From: Pseudomonadota bacterium
GTDB lineage: Bacteria; Pseudomonadota; Gammaproteobacteria; Burkholderiales; Burkholderiaceae_C
Direction: 5' to 3'
Assembly (NCBI GenBank): GCA_030538605.1
Contig: JAUNTQ010000003.1
Location: 1-64,000 of the forward strand
DNA length: 64,000 nt
The position numbers and the translations under genes are program-made. Every line of letters begins with the position of its first letter. Position 1 is the first letter of the stretch. Of the stretch, positions 10,370 through 18,678 are shown piece after piece. The notes beneath the pieces are model-generated. The model did not search any database, was not told the origin of the DNA, and was given only the letters and a program-made list of their open reading frames with translations.

Positions 10370-11224
10370 ATGGCCCAGCCCCCTGCCGTCACGCATTACG
10401 AAAACTTCCCCGTCGCCAGCTGGCTGTGCCCGCCGCGCCTGCGCCCGCCCATTGCCGCCATCTACCACTTCGCGCGCACGGCGGACGACATCGCCGACGA
10501 AGGCGACGCCCCCCCCGCCCAGCGCCTGGCCGATCTGGCCGCCTACCGCGCCGACCTGCACGCCATCGCCCGCGGCGCAGCGCCGTCGCCGCGCTGGGCA
10601 GCCGTCTTTCAAGCGCTGGCCGTGCAAATGTCAGCCTTTCAGCTGCCCCTGCCGCCGCTGGACGACCTGCTTTCGGCCTTCGCGCAAGACGTGGCCAAAA
10701 CGCGCGATGCCGCCGCCTACGCCGACTGGCCCGAACTGCTCGACTACTGCCGCCGCTCCGCCAACCCCGTCGGGCGCCTGCTGCTGCACCTGTATGGCGT
10801 GACCGGCGACGCCGCCCTGCAAGAAAGCGACGCCATCTGCACCGCGCTGCAACTCATCAACTTCTGGCAAGACCTCAGCATCGACATTCCGCGTGGCCGC
10901 TACTACCTGCCGCTGGCCGAATGCGCCGCGCACGGCATCGCCATCAGCGACCCGGCGCGGCAGTTCGCCACCTTGAAGCCTGACGAAAAAACTACAAACT
11001 TGATAGCTTCTTGCGCAAGCCAGGCAAGCGACAGAATGCAAAAAGGCTTGAAATTGGTGCATCGCATTCCGGGCCGCGCAGACTGGGAACTGCGCGCCGT
11101 CGTGCAGGGCGCCACGTGCGTGCTGGGCAAGGTCGAGGCGCTGGGCGGGCGCGTTCTGCATCAGCGCCCCACCGTCGGCAAGGCCGACGCACCGCGCATC
11201 CTGTGGCGCATGCTGCGGATGTGA
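10370..11224 (+). CDS. hpnC: Squalene synthase HpnC
   Basis: First enzyme of the bacterial HpnCDE route: with HpnD and HpnE it makes squalene from two farnesyl diphosphates. The 284 residues are normal. Both Mg-binding aspartate motifs are present, RTADDIADE and FWQDLSIDIPRGR. The start MAQPPAVTHYENFPVASWLC was chosen because HpnC proteins begin with this HYENFPVAS segment. It is followed by hpnD after 26 nt. A stretch near residues 211-228 (LIASCASQASDRMQ) is encoded by a family B repeat, without an obvious change in length. Confidence 0.93.
   Translation: MAQPPAVTHYENFPVASWLCPPRLRPPIAAIYHFARTADDIADEGDAPPAQRLADLAAYRADLHAIARGAAPSPRWAAVFQALAVQMSAFQLPLPPLDDLLSAFAQDVAKTRDAAAYADWPELLDYCRRSANPVGRLLLHLYGVTGDAALQESDAICTALQLINFWQDLSIDIPRGRYYLPLAECAAHGIAISDPARQFATLKPDEKTTNLIASCASQASDRMQKGLKLVHRIPGRADWELRAVVQGATCVLGKVEALGGRVLHQRPTVGKADAPRILWRMLRM
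11000..11053. repeat. Family B repeat embedded in hpnC
   Basis: The plus strand begins TTGATAGCTTCTTGCGCAAG and ends AAAAGGCTTGAAA. It is visibly less GC-rich than the rest of hpnC and aligns with the copies at 9109, 33016 and 1787. It is read in frame as LIASCASQASDRMQKGLK. Confidence 0.65.
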
Positions 11225-11250
11225 CCGACGCCGATGGGACAATCCCCCGC

Positions 11251-12105
11251 GTGAGTTCCGCCGCCCCATCGCCCCAAGACTACGTTCAGCAAAAAGCCGC
11301 CGCCTCGGGCAGCAGCTTTTATTACGCCTTTCTGTTTCTGCCGCCGCCGCGCCGCGCGGCCATCACGGCCTTCTACGCCTTCTGCCGCGAGGTGGACGAC
11401 GTGGTGGACGAGGTGAGCGACCCCGGCGTGGCCGCGCAAAAGCTCGCCTGGTGGCAGACCGAAGTCGCCCGCGCCTTCGACGGCCATCCCACGCACCCCG
11501 TGATGCAGGCGCTGATGCCGTGGGCGATGGAATTCGGCGTCGAGCAGCGCCCCCTGCAAGACATCATCACGGGCTGCCAGATGGACCTGACGCAGACGCG
11601 TTACCTCGACTTTGCCGCGCTCGAAAAATACTGCCACCTGGTCGCCGGCGTGGTGGGCGAAGTGTCGGCGCGCATCTTCGGCCAGACGCAGGAGCAGACC
11701 ACCGCCTACGCCCACAAGCTCGGCCTGGCCTTTCAGCTCACCAACATCATCCGCGACGTGGGCGAAGACGCGCGGCGCGATCGCATCTACCTGCCCATCG
11801 ACGACTTGCAGCGCTTTGACGTGAAGGCGCACGAAATCCTCCAAGCCGTGTACTCCGACCGCTTCGCCGCACTGATGCGCTTTCAGGCCGAGCGCGCTCA
11901 AGCCTGCTACGACCAAGCCCTCGCCCTGCTGCCCGCCGCCGACCGCCGCGCGCAAAAGCCGGGGCTGATGATGGCCAGCATCTACCGCACGCTGCTGCAC
12001 GAGATCGAGCGCGACGGCTTTCACGTGCTCAAGCAGCGCATCGCCCTCACCCCCCTGCGCAAGCTGTGGCTGGCGTGGAAGATGCAGGCATTAGGCAGGT
12101 TTTGA
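11251..12105 (+). CDS. hpnD: Presqualene diphosphate synthase HpnD
   Basis: Second HpnCDE enzyme, of the phytoene/squalene synthase family; it condenses two farnesyl diphosphates to presqualene diphosphate. From the GTG at 11251 it is 284 residues, starting (V)SSAAPSPQDYVQQKAAASG, the normal HpnD N-terminus; no suitable in-frame ATG lies nearby. Aspartate motifs CREVDDVVDE and IIRDVGEDARRD are intact. It sits between hpnC and hpnE with short gaps, indicating one operon. Confidence 0.92.
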   Translation: MSSAAPSPQDYVQQKAAASGSSFYYAFLFLPPPRRAAITAFYAFCREVDDVVDEVSDPGVAAQKLAWWQTEVARAFDGHPTHPVMQALMPWAMEFGVEQRPLQDIITGCQMDLTQTRYLDFAALEKYCHLVAGVVGEVSARIFGQTQEQTTAYAHKLGLAFQLTNIIRDVGEDARRDRIYLPIDDLQRFDVKAHEILQAVYSDRFAALMRFQAERAQACYDQALALLPAADRRAQKPGLMMASIYRTLLHEIERDGFHVLKQRIALTPLRKLWLAWKMQALGRF

Positions 12106-12137
12106 GGCTTTTTTTGAACGCGAAAGAAGGCTGTTCA

Positions 12138-13454
12138 ATGAAAGTTGCCGTCATCGGCGCTGGCTGGGCCGGCATGGCGGCAGCGGTGCGCGCTGCCGAG
12201 CTGGGCCACGCCGTCACCGTGTTCGAGGCGGCGCGCACGCTGGGCGGGCGCGCGCGCGGCGTGCCGCTGACACTGCCCGATGGGCGCGAGGTGATGGCAG
12301 ACAACGGCCAGCACATCCTCATCGGCGCCTACGCCGAATGCCTGCGGCTGATGCGCCTGGTGGGCGTGGACACCGACGCCGCCTTGCTGCGCCAGCCGCT
12401 GGCCATGCGCTACCCCGACGGCACGGGCCTGGCCCTGCCCGACTGGCCTGCGCCGTGGGACGCGGCTGCGGGCATCGTGGCCGCGCGCGGCTGGTCGGCG
12501 CGCGACAAATGGACGCTGCTGCGCGCCGCGCATGGCTGGCAGCGCAGCGGCTTTGCGTGCGACGCGCATGTCAGCGTGGCCACGCTGTGCGCGGGCCTGC
12601 CGCCGCGCCTGCGCAATGAATTCATCGAGCCGCTGTGCGTATCGGCCCTGAACACCCCCATGGCCGAGGCCAGCGCACAGGTGTTTCTGCGCGTGCTGCA
12701 CGACGGGCTGTTCAGCCAGCGCGGCGGCTCCAACTTTCTGCTGCCGCGCGTGAACCTGAGCGCGCTCTGGCCCGACGCCGCCGCGCGCTGGCTGCATGCG
12801 CGCGGCGCGCAGGTACATACCGGGCAGCGCATCGACGCGCTTGGCTGGCACGCGCCACATTGGCAGGTCAACGGCGCACCGTTCGACCGCGTGCTGCTGG
12901 CCACCTCGGCCCCGCATGCGGTGCAGATCGGCGTGCAATCGGCACTGCATGCCCCCGCCGACCTGGCCGCCCCGCTGCACGCCTGGTGTCACCGCGCAGC
13001 GGCGCTGCGCCACCAGCCCATCACCACGGTATACGCGCAGGCATCGCCCGCGCCGCGCACAGACGGCAGGCCACTGCTGCCCGCGCCCATGCTGGCGCTG
13101 CGCCCACAGGCAGACGCGCCCGCCCAGTTCGTCTTCGACCGCGACGCCATCACCCAACCCGACACGCCCACGCGCCTGCTCGCCTTCGTGGTGAGCGTGA
13201 GCACGGGCACGCGCGAAGCGCTTGAAGCGGCCATCACCGCGCAAGCCCAGCGCCAGCTGGGCCTGGCCGTCACGCCGCTGGCCACCATCACCGAAAAGCG
13301 CGCCACCTTTGCCTGCACCCCCGCCCTGCAGCGCCCTGCCCAGGCCATCGCACCTGGCCTGCTGGCCTGCGGCGACTACACCGAAGGTCCCTACCCCGCC
13401 ACGCTGGAAGGCGCGGTGCAAAGCGGGCTGCAAGCGGCCAGCGCGCTCCGCTAG
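12138..13454 (+). CDS. hpnE: Hydroxysqualene dehydroxylase HpnE
   Basis: This flavin-dependent amine-oxidase-fold enzyme reduces hydroxysqualene to squalene, completing the HpnCDE set. The 438 residues open with the FAD Rossmann motif VIGAGWAGMAAA and then GGRARG. The AAGAAGG sequence 10 nt upstream of the ATG decides the start. It is the third gene of the operon, 32 nt after hpnD. No squalene-hopene cyclase (shc) is in this window, so the fate of the squalene must be encoded elsewhere. Confidence 0.92.
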   Translation: MKVAVIGAGWAGMAAAVRAAELGHAVTVFEAARTLGGRARGVPLTLPDGREVMADNGQHILIGAYAECLRLMRLVGVDTDAALLRQPLAMRYPDGTGLALPDWPAPWDAAAGIVAARGWSARDKWTLLRAAHGWQRSGFACDAHVSVATLCAGLPPRLRNEFIEPLCVSALNTPMAEASAQVFLRVLHDGLFSQRGGSNFLLPRVNLSALWPDAAARWLHARGAQVHTGQRIDALGWHAPHWQVNGAPFDRVLLATSAPHAVQIGVQSALHAPADLAAPLHAWCHRAAALRHQPITTVYAQASPAPRTDGRPLLPAPMLALRPQADAPAQFVFDRDAITQPDTPTRLLAFVVSVSTGTREALEAAITAQAQRQLGLAVTPLATITEKRATFACTPALQRPAQAIAPGLLACGDYTEGPYPATLEGAVQSGLQAASALR

Positions 13455-13476
13455 AATGCGCCACTTCTCTCCATTG

Positions 13477-13550
13477 GCGGGTGTAGTTCAATGGCAGAAC
13501 GGCAGCTTCCCAAGCTTCATACGAGGGTTCGATTCCCTTCACCCGCTCCA
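13477..13550 (+). tRNA. tRNA-Gly (anticodon CCC)
   Basis: 74 nt including genomically encoded CCA. Acceptor GCGGGTG/CACCCGC, D-arm with TTCAATGGCAGAA, anticodon loop TTCCCAA giving CCC, T-arm GGGTTCGATTCCC. The anticodon stem (GCAGC/GCTTC) has one C-U mismatch, which is tolerable. It lies 22 nt after hpnE. Confidence 0.93.
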
Positions 13551-13667
13551 TCCGCACATCGCCCACTCGGGCATGCGCCACTCCCCACTCCCCCCTTTGT
13601 TCCTGATGGCGGCTGCGCCATGCGCTGGCGCGCTCGCCTTCGGGTGACCTTCGGGTGAAAGAGCGGC

Positions 13668-13865
13668 TCAATCCGGTATCACCACATTGCCTGGCACGCG
13701 CTGCCACAGCGGGGTGATGTTGTCCAGCTCGCGCACGAACTGCTCGAACAGGGCTTCGGGGTCGATGTCGTGGTGGGGTGCGACGCGGTCCAGGGCTTCG
13801 GCCAGGGCAAAGCGCGCCTGGGGCGAGAGGTGGTTGAGCACGGCGATGAGGCGAAGGCTGGGCAT
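13668..13865 (-). CDS. Small conserved-looking hypothetical protein (65 aa)
   Basis: The sequence MPSLRLIAVLNHLSPQARFA begins a compact, mostly helical acidic protein with no signal peptide or membrane segment. Amino-acid composition is balanced (hydrophobic heptad-like spacing, ALAEALDRVAPHHDIDPEALFEQF), unlike the arginine/alanine-rich shadows in other frames, so it looks real. It stands alone between tRNA-Gly and the TraB-like gene, on the opposite strand. I do not recognise a family and give no function. Confidence 0.55.
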   Translation of the reverse strand: MPSLRLIAVLNHLSPQARFALAEALDRVAPHHDIDPEALFEQFVRELDNITPLWQRVPGNVVIPD

Positions 13866-13952
13866 GCCCCCGGTTGTAGGCGCGGATGATGACGTGCGGG
13901 TGTCAATGCATGTTCAAAGCCATGCAGCGCACGCTTGCTATGCTGCCGCGCC

Positions 13953-14975
13953 ATGACGCACACCACCGCCCTGCCCGCCCGCCCCTGGTTTGACACGCGC
14001 CTGGCGCAACGGCTTTTGCGCCGCGCGTGCGCCGTATGGATGGCGCTGCTGGTCTGCGTGGCGCTGCTTGGCGCGCCACAGGCCGTGGCGCGCGGGGCTG
14101 GCGAAGGCTGCGTGCCGGCGCTGGTGCCGCCCACGCCCGAACAGATGCGCCAGACGGCGCAGGCGGCACAAGACCGGGGCTTTCTGTGGTCGATCGAAAA
14201 GGGCGGGCGCACCTCGCACCTCTATGGCACGGTGCACCTGGGCGAGCTCGCCTGGGCCGTGCCGGGGCCAAGCGCGATGCGGGCGCTGGCGGCCAGCAAA
14301 GTGCTGGCGCTGGAGCTGGATGTGACCGACGAGACGGTGCTGCGCGAGCTGGCAGCGCTGGTGCGCGCCGACCTCGCCCCGGCCTTGCCGCCTGCGCTTG
14401 AAGCACGCCTGCGCGCGGCGGCGCGGGCCGAGTGCCTGCCGTGGGATGCGCTGGCCGGCATGCGGCCGGAGTTTCAGCTCTCCACCCTGACGGTGGCCGT
14501 GGCGCGGCGCGCGCAGCTGGAGGCGGCGTTCGGCAGCGAAGTGGCGCTGACAGGCATTGCGCGCCAGTCGGGCCTGCCCGTGGTGGGCCTGGAAACCGCT
14601 GCCGAGCAGGTGGCCGCGCTGGCCGCAAGCGATGCGCAGGCGCTGGCCGACGCCGTGCGCACCGGGCTCGATGACGTGCAGCGCGGCCAGGCGCAGCGCC
14701 TGATGGCGCAGCTGACCGATGCCTGGGCGCGCAGCGATGCCGCCCGCCTGGCGCGCTACCAGGACTGGTGCGACTGCGCCAACACCCCCGCCGAGCGTGC
14801 GGCACTGCGCCGCGCCATCACCGACCGCCACCCCCGCCTGGTCGAGCGCATCGACGCGCTGCACACCGCGCGCGGCCCCGCCTTCGTGGCCGTGGGTGCG
14901 CTGCACATGTTCGGCCCCGAAGGGCTGCCCGCGCTGCTGTCGGCGCGGGGGTACACGGTGCGACGTGTGTACTGA
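13953..14975 (+). CDS. TraB/GumN (TIKI-like) family protein
   Basis: 340 residues with an N-terminal hydrophobic segment (about 23-47, ending in the signal-peptidase-like site AVARG), so probably exported. The family hallmarks are visible: LYGTVHLG near residue 92 and a second G-x-x-H in FVAVGALHMFGPEGL near the C-terminus. These are the paired motifs proposed to bind metal in TIKI/TraB proteases. The start MTHTTALPARPWFDT was preferred to one six codons upstream. The substrate is unknown. Confidence 0.8.
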   Translation: MTHTTALPARPWFDTRLAQRLLRRACAVWMALLVCVALLGAPQAVARGAGEGCVPALVPPTPEQMRQTAQAAQDRGFLWSIEKGGRTSHLYGTVHLGELAWAVPGPSAMRALAASKVLALELDVTDETVLRELAALVRADLAPALPPALEARLRAAARAECLPWDALAGMRPEFQLSTLTVAVARRAQLEAAFGSEVALTGIARQSGLPVVGLETAAEQVAALAASDAQALADAVRTGLDDVQRGQAQRLMAQLTDAWARSDAARLARYQDWCDCANTPAERAALRRAITDRHPRLVERIDALHTARGPAFVAVGALHMFGPEGLPALLSARGYTVRRVY

Positions 14976-14990
14976 GGCACGGCGATTAGA

Positions 14991-15088
14991 ATTATTTTCA
15001 TAGCTGTTTGCGCAGGTTATTTGACATTTCTATCTATATTTCATATAAAAATGGCTTATATCTTGCGCGAAAAGCTATGCTTTTTTAG
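14991..15088. repeat. Family A AT-rich palindrome, copy 2 (convergent gap)
   Basis: The left arm contains ATAGCTGTTTGCGCAGGTTAT and the right arm CTTGCGCGAAAAGCTATGC followed by TTTTTTA. It lies immediately downstream of the TraB-like gene and before the 3' end of the convergent monooxygenase gene, a good position for a bidirectional terminator. The rest of the 14976-15289 gap holds family D. Confidence 0.7.
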
Positions 15089-15110
15089 TATGCGTGCGCA
15101 GACACAAGGG

Positions 15111-15240
15111 CAATCGGATTCAAATGTCTTTGAAAATCAATGACTTGAAAATGCTCGAACCCTTGCCAACAGGCCCCTGCGGCCCATCCTGCCTTCAAAC
15201 CCGCCTTTTTCGCGTCCTTCGCGAATCCTTGGCGTCCTTG
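15111..15240 (+). repeat. Family D ~130-bp repeat, copy 1 (with short ORF 15124-15246)
   Basis: Nearly identical to the reverse complement of 61590-61719, differing at only a handful of positions. It contains a 40-codon ORF starting at 15124 that reads MSLKINDLKMLEPLPTGPCG and onward. The other copy keeps the same frame for about 37 codons before diverging. The 3' part is a run of GCGTCCTTCGCG-type short repeats. No promoter or ribosome site was recognised, so I treat it as a repeat rather than a gene. Confidence 0.75.
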
Positions 15241-15289
15241 GCATGAGGCAGTTTGGCTGTTCGGCTGTTTTTAATGCGATTGCCCTGGC

Positions 15290-16486
15290 TCAGGCACGGT
15301 ACAGCCAGGGCACGTCCAGCAGGCGCTCGCCGAGCAGGCGGATGGAGGCGTCGCGGCCCACGCGCACGAGACCGGTGGAGTGGAAGATGCGGCCGTTGCG
15401 CGTGGCGCGGGCTTGCACGCGGGCGGTGCGCTGCCAGCGCGCGAGGGCGTAGCGCGCCAGGCGCGTGGGCAGGTCCACGGCGTCCATGGCCAGGGCGCGG
15501 GCCAGCTCGGCGGCGTCTTCGATGGCCATGCCCGCGCCCTGGGCCAGGTAGGGCGGCATGGGGTGGGCGGCGTCGCCCAGCAGGGCCACGCGGCCACGCG
15601 CCATCTCGTGGGCACCGGCCACGGGCGGGCGGTCGGCCAGGGCCCACAGGCGCCAGGGGTGTTCGTTGACGCTGGCGGGCACGGCGGCGGCGATCAGCTC
15701 GCGCAAGGGGGCGCACACCTCGCCCAGCGCGTGTTGCAGCTCGGTGGCGTTGGCACCGTGGTCCCAGCCTTGCGCGTCGGCGGGGGGGTCGCCGTGCACG
15801 ATGGCGACCAGGTTCATCCATTCGCCCCGGCGCACGGGGTATTGCACGACGTGCAGGCGGGGGCCAAGCCAGGCGGTGACCTGGTTGGCGCGCAGCGCGG
15901 CGGGCAGCTCGCTGGCTTGCAGCATGGCGCGGTAGGCCAGGTGGCCGGTGACGCGCGGCGGGCCGTCGCCCAGCAGTTGCTGGCGCACGCGGCTCCACAG
16001 GCCGTCGGCGCCGATGAGGGCGTCGCCTTCGACTTGCAGGCCGCGCACGGTGGTCAGGCGCACGGCGTCGCCGTGCTCGGCGTAGTCGGCCAGCCAGTGG
16101 TCGAGCTTGAGGTGCACGCGCTCATCGCACGAGGCGGCGCGGTAGAGCAGCTGGTGGATGTCGGCGCGGTGGACGGTGGCGTAGGGCGCGCCGTAGCGCT
16201 GCACGGCGCGCTCGCCCAGGGGCAGCGCGCCCAGCGTGTCGCCGCTGGTGGCGCTGCGCACTTGCAGCTGCGTGGGGTAGGCGGCGACGGCTTGCAGCTC
16301 GTCCTGCAAGCCCCAGCCGTGCAGGATGCGGGTGACGTTGGGGCCGAGCTGGATGCCGGCGCCGACTTCGCTGAAGGCGCTGGCGCGTTCGTACACGCGC
16401 ACTTCGCAGCCGGCGCGCGCGGTGGCCAGTGCGGCGGCCAGACCACCGATGCCGCCGCCTGCGATGAGGATTTCGGGTGTGCTCAT
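15290..16486 (-). CDS. FAD-dependent aromatic-ring-type monooxygenase
   Basis: Class A flavoprotein hydroxylase of the UbiH/salicylate hydroxylase fold, 398 residues. The three fingerprints are present: the N-terminal dinucleotide motif AGGGIGGLAAAL (about 9-20), the DG motif ALIGADGLWSRVR (about 155-168), and the GD motif LLGDAAHPMPPYLAQGAG in the C-terminal third. The segment GAGIQLGPNVTRIL is typical of salicylate/3-hydroxybenzoate hydroxylases. No aromatic-degradation genes are adjacent, so the substrate is unassigned. It is transcribed convergently to the TraB-like gene. Confidence 0.88.
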   Translation of the reverse strand: MSTPEILIAGGGIGGLAAALATARAGCEVRVYERASAFSEVGAGIQLGPNVTRILHGWGLQDELQAVAAYPTQLQVRSATSGDTLGALPLGERAVQRYGAPYATVHRADIHQLLYRAASCDERVHLKLDHWLADYAEHGDAVRLTTVRGLQVEGDALIGADGLWSRVRQQLLGDGPPRVTGHLAYRAMLQASELPAALRANQVTAWLGPRLHVVQYPVRRGEWMNLVAIVHGDPPADAQGWDHGANATELQHALGEVCAPLRELIAAAVPASVNEHPWRLWALADRPPVAGAHEMARGRVALLGDAAHPMPPYLAQGAGMAIEDAAELARALAMDAVDLPTRLARYALARWQRTARVQARATRNGRIFHSTGLVRVGRDASIRLLGERLLDVPWLYRA

Positions 16487-16538
16487 GCACCCGATTGTGC
16501 CGCCGCCTGCCGGGCGTCAAGCGCCGGGCAGGCGGGCC

Positions 16539-17315
16539 TTACCACTGGCCGCGAACGGGCGGCAGCGGCGCGGGTGCAGCAGGTGGCGCGGCGGGCGGGA
16601 CGGGCGACGAAAGGGCCGGGGGCACGACGGCGGGCACGGCCCCGGCGGCGGGGGCTTGGCGCGGGCGGGCCTGGGCCTTGTATTGCGCGGCCTGGGTGAG
16701 CAGGCTGACGGCGTCGCGGCGTTCGGCATCGCGTGCGAAGTCCATGGCGGTCATGTGCTTCTGGTTGCGCATGTCGATGTCGGCGCCTTCTTCGATCAGC
16801 AGCTTGACGGCTTCGGGCGAGCCGTAGGCTGCGGCCATCATGAGCGGGGTGGTGCCGTTGGGCGATTGCGCGTCGATGAAGGCGTGGTGCGCCAGCAGCA
16901 GGCGCAGCATGTCCACGTGGCCGCCGGTGGCGGCGTAGTGCAGCGGCGCCCAGCCGGGTTTGTTGACGTCGGCGCCCTTGTCGATGAGGCGGCGGGCGAT
17001 GTCCTGCTGGCCTTTGAGGGCGGCCATCATGAGCGGGCTTTCGTCGGTGGCGTTGCGGCTTTCGGCCTGCAGGCGGGGCGAGTCGATGAGCAGGGTGGCA
17101 ACTTTGAGCGAGCCTTCCTGCAGCGCCATGTACAGGCCGGGGGTGCCGCTTTCGGTGCGGGTGTTGGGGTCGAACCCGCGCGCGAGCATGGCGCGCACGG
17201 CGGCGTCGTTGTCTTGCCGGATGGCGCGCTCGAAGGCGACGGGGTTGTCGGCCAGGGCGGCGGTGGCCAGCAGGGCCAGGCAGGCGGCCAGCAGGGCTTG
17301 GCGAAGGGGTTTCAT
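16539..17315 (-). CDS. Exported ankyrin-repeat protein
   Basis: 258 residues with a clear signal peptide (MKPLRQALLAACLALLATAALA). It has about five ankyrin repeats (roughly 25-200), for example GWAPLHYAATGGHVDMLRLL and GTTPLMMAAAYGSPEAVKLL. The C-terminal tail is Pro/Ala-rich. It probably mediates protein contacts in the periplasm. Its ATG overlaps the tatD stop (ATGA), so the two are translated together. Confidence 0.88.
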   Translation of the reverse strand: MKPLRQALLAACLALLATAALADNPVAFERAIRQDNDAAVRAMLARGFDPNTRTESGTPGLYMALQEGSLKVATLLIDSPRLQAESRNATDESPLMMAALKGQQDIARRLIDKGADVNKPGWAPLHYAATGGHVDMLRLLLAHHAFIDAQSPNGTTPLMMAAAYGSPEAVKLLIEEGADIDMRNQKHMTAMDFARDAERRDAVSLLTQAAQYKAQARPRQAPAAGAVPAVVPPALSSPVPPAAPPAAPAPLPPVRGQW

Positions 17316-18121
17316 GGTGCCGTGACCTTCGTGAACAGGCGGGTGAAGTTGTCGCTGGTGCGCTGGCCGATGTGCTCGGCGGTGGTGCCGCGCAGGGTGG
17401 CGATGTGGGCGGCCACGTGGGGCACGTAGGCGGGGGTGTTGGTCTTGCCGCGGTGGGGCACGGGGGCGAGGTAGGGGGCGTCGGTTTCGATGAGCAGGCG
17501 GTCGTCGGGGATGAGGGTGGCCACTTCGTGCAGCTCGCGCGCGCTTTTGAAGGTGACGATGCCCGAGAGCGAGACGTAAAAGCCCAGCTCAAGCGCGGCG
17601 CGGGCGACTTCGCGCGTTTCGGTGAAGCAGTGGAAGACGCCGCCCGCGCTGCCTGCGCTGCCGTCTTCGCCCTCTTCTTTCAGGATGGCCAGGGTGTCGG
17701 CGCTGGCCGCGCGGGTGTGGATGACCAGCGGCAGGCCGGCGGCGCGCGCGGCGCGGATGTGGGTGCGAAAGCGATCGCGCTGCCAGCCCATGTCGGCCAC
17801 GCTGCGGCCGCCTTTGCGCTCTTGCATCTGGTAGTAGTCGAGCCCGGTTTCGCCAATGGCCACCACTTTGGGCAGCGCGGCGGCGGCCAGCAGCTCGTTG
17901 ACGGTGGGCTCGTGCACGTCTTCGCTGTCGGGGTGCACGCCGGCGGATGCCCAGAAGTTGTCGTGCGCGGCAGCCAGCGCCTGCACGCGCGGAAACTCTT
18001 CCATGCTGGTGCTGATGCACAGCGCCCGCGTGACCTGCGCCGCGGCCATGGCGGCGCGCACGCCGGGTATGTCGGCCGCCAGCTCGGGGAAGGTGAGGTG
18101 GCAATGGGAGTCGGTGAACAT
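17312..18121 (-). CDS. tatD: TatD-family metal-dependent hydrolase / 3'-5' DNase
   Basis: A TIM-barrel hydrolase of about 269 residues. The metal ligands are visible: HxH in MFTDSHCHL, Glu in AIGETGLDYY, His in LVIHTRAA and FHCFTE, and Asp in IETDAPYLAP. The start at MFTDSHCHL (18121) is favoured because TatD proteins begin this way; an ATG 11 codons upstream would place part of a family A palindrome near the start. It follows pilZ, holB and tmk on the same strand, a conserved grouping. Confidence 0.92.
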   Translation of the reverse strand: MFTDSHCHLTFPELAADIPGVRAAMAAAQVTRALCISTSMEEFPRVQALAAAHDNFWASAGVHPDSEDVHEPTVNELLAAAALPKVVAIGETGLDYYQMQERKGGRSVADMGWQRDRFRTHIRAARAAGLPLVIHTRAASADTLAILKEEGEDGSAGSAGGVFHCFTETREVARAALELGFYVSLSGIVTFKSARELHEVATLIPDDRLLIETDAPYLAPVPHRGKTNTPAYVPHVAAHIATLRGTTAEHIGQRTSDNFTRLFTKVTAP

Positions 18122-18149
18122 GCGGCGGGAAGAGATGTGCTTTGGGATA

Positions 18150-18246
18150 TTCAAAAAGAGAAGCTGCTTGCGCAGGTTATAAAACGATTTCAGACATGAT
18201 GTTATCTGAAAGTGTTTTAAAACGTGCGCAAGCAGCTATTGTTTTC
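18150..18246. repeat. Family A AT-rich palindrome, copy 3 (pilZ-tatD gap)
   Basis: The left arm contains AAGCTGCTTGCGCAGGTT and the right arm AACGTGCGCAAGCAGCTATT. The inner arms TTTCAGA/TCTGAAA pair around a short AT loop. It lies directly upstream of tatD and just after pilZ. Confidence 0.75.
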
Positions 18247-18273
18247 AGTCGTCTTGCCGCCAGCAAGGCAGCG

Positions 18274-18645
18274 TCACAGCGTTTGCGTGGAGCGGTCCGA
18301 CTTCATGGCCGCGCCCAGGATGTCCTCGATCTTGTTCTTGAGCTGGGCCGATTTCTCGTCTTTGGGAAAGCGGATGCCCACGCCTTGGGTGCGCCCGCCC
18401 GACGAGCGCGCGGGGGTGATCCAGGCCACCTTGCCGGCCACGGGGTAGCGCTGGGGGTCGTCGGGCAGGGTGATGAGCACGTAGATGTCGTCGCCCAGGC
18501 GGTGCTCGCGCGCGCTGGGGATGAAGATGCCGCCGTCGGTGAACATGGGGATGTAGGCGGCGTAGAGCGCGGCTTTTTCCTTGATGGCGAGCTGGATGAC
18601 GCTGGGGCGCGGGGTGCCGAGAGCGGCGTTCTGTGTGGTGGACAT
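18274..18645 (-). CDS. PilZ domain protein (type IV pilus PilZ-like)
   Basis: 123 residues; a single PilZ beta-barrel running from about residue 13 to 110, with VAGKVAWITPARSSGGRTQG and GVGIRFPKDE typical of the fold. The canonical c-di-GMP-binding residues (RxxxR and D/NxSxxG) are not evident; TDGGIFIP occupies the second position. This resembles the non-c-di-GMP-binding PilZ proteins needed for type IV pilus function. It is conserved next to holB and tmk in related genomes (from memory). Confidence 0.85.
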   Translation of the reverse strand: MSTTQNAALGTPRPSVIQLAIKEKAALYAAYIPMFTDGGIFIPSAREHRLGDDIYVLITLPDDPQRYPVAGKVAWITPARSSGGRTQGVGIRFPKDEKSAQLKNKIEDILGAAMKSDRSTQTL

Positions 18646-18678
18646 GGGTGTGGGCCTGGCGCTCGCGGGCGCGTGAGA

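Noticed and set aside
15124..15246. The 40-codon ORF in family D as a gene
   Set aside because: It has no recognised ribosome-binding site or family, and the copies differ at the 3' end. It was left as a part of the repeat.
18121..18154. Upstream ATG for tatD at 18154
   Set aside because: It would add 11 residues not found in TatD proteins; MFTDSHCHL is the standard start.
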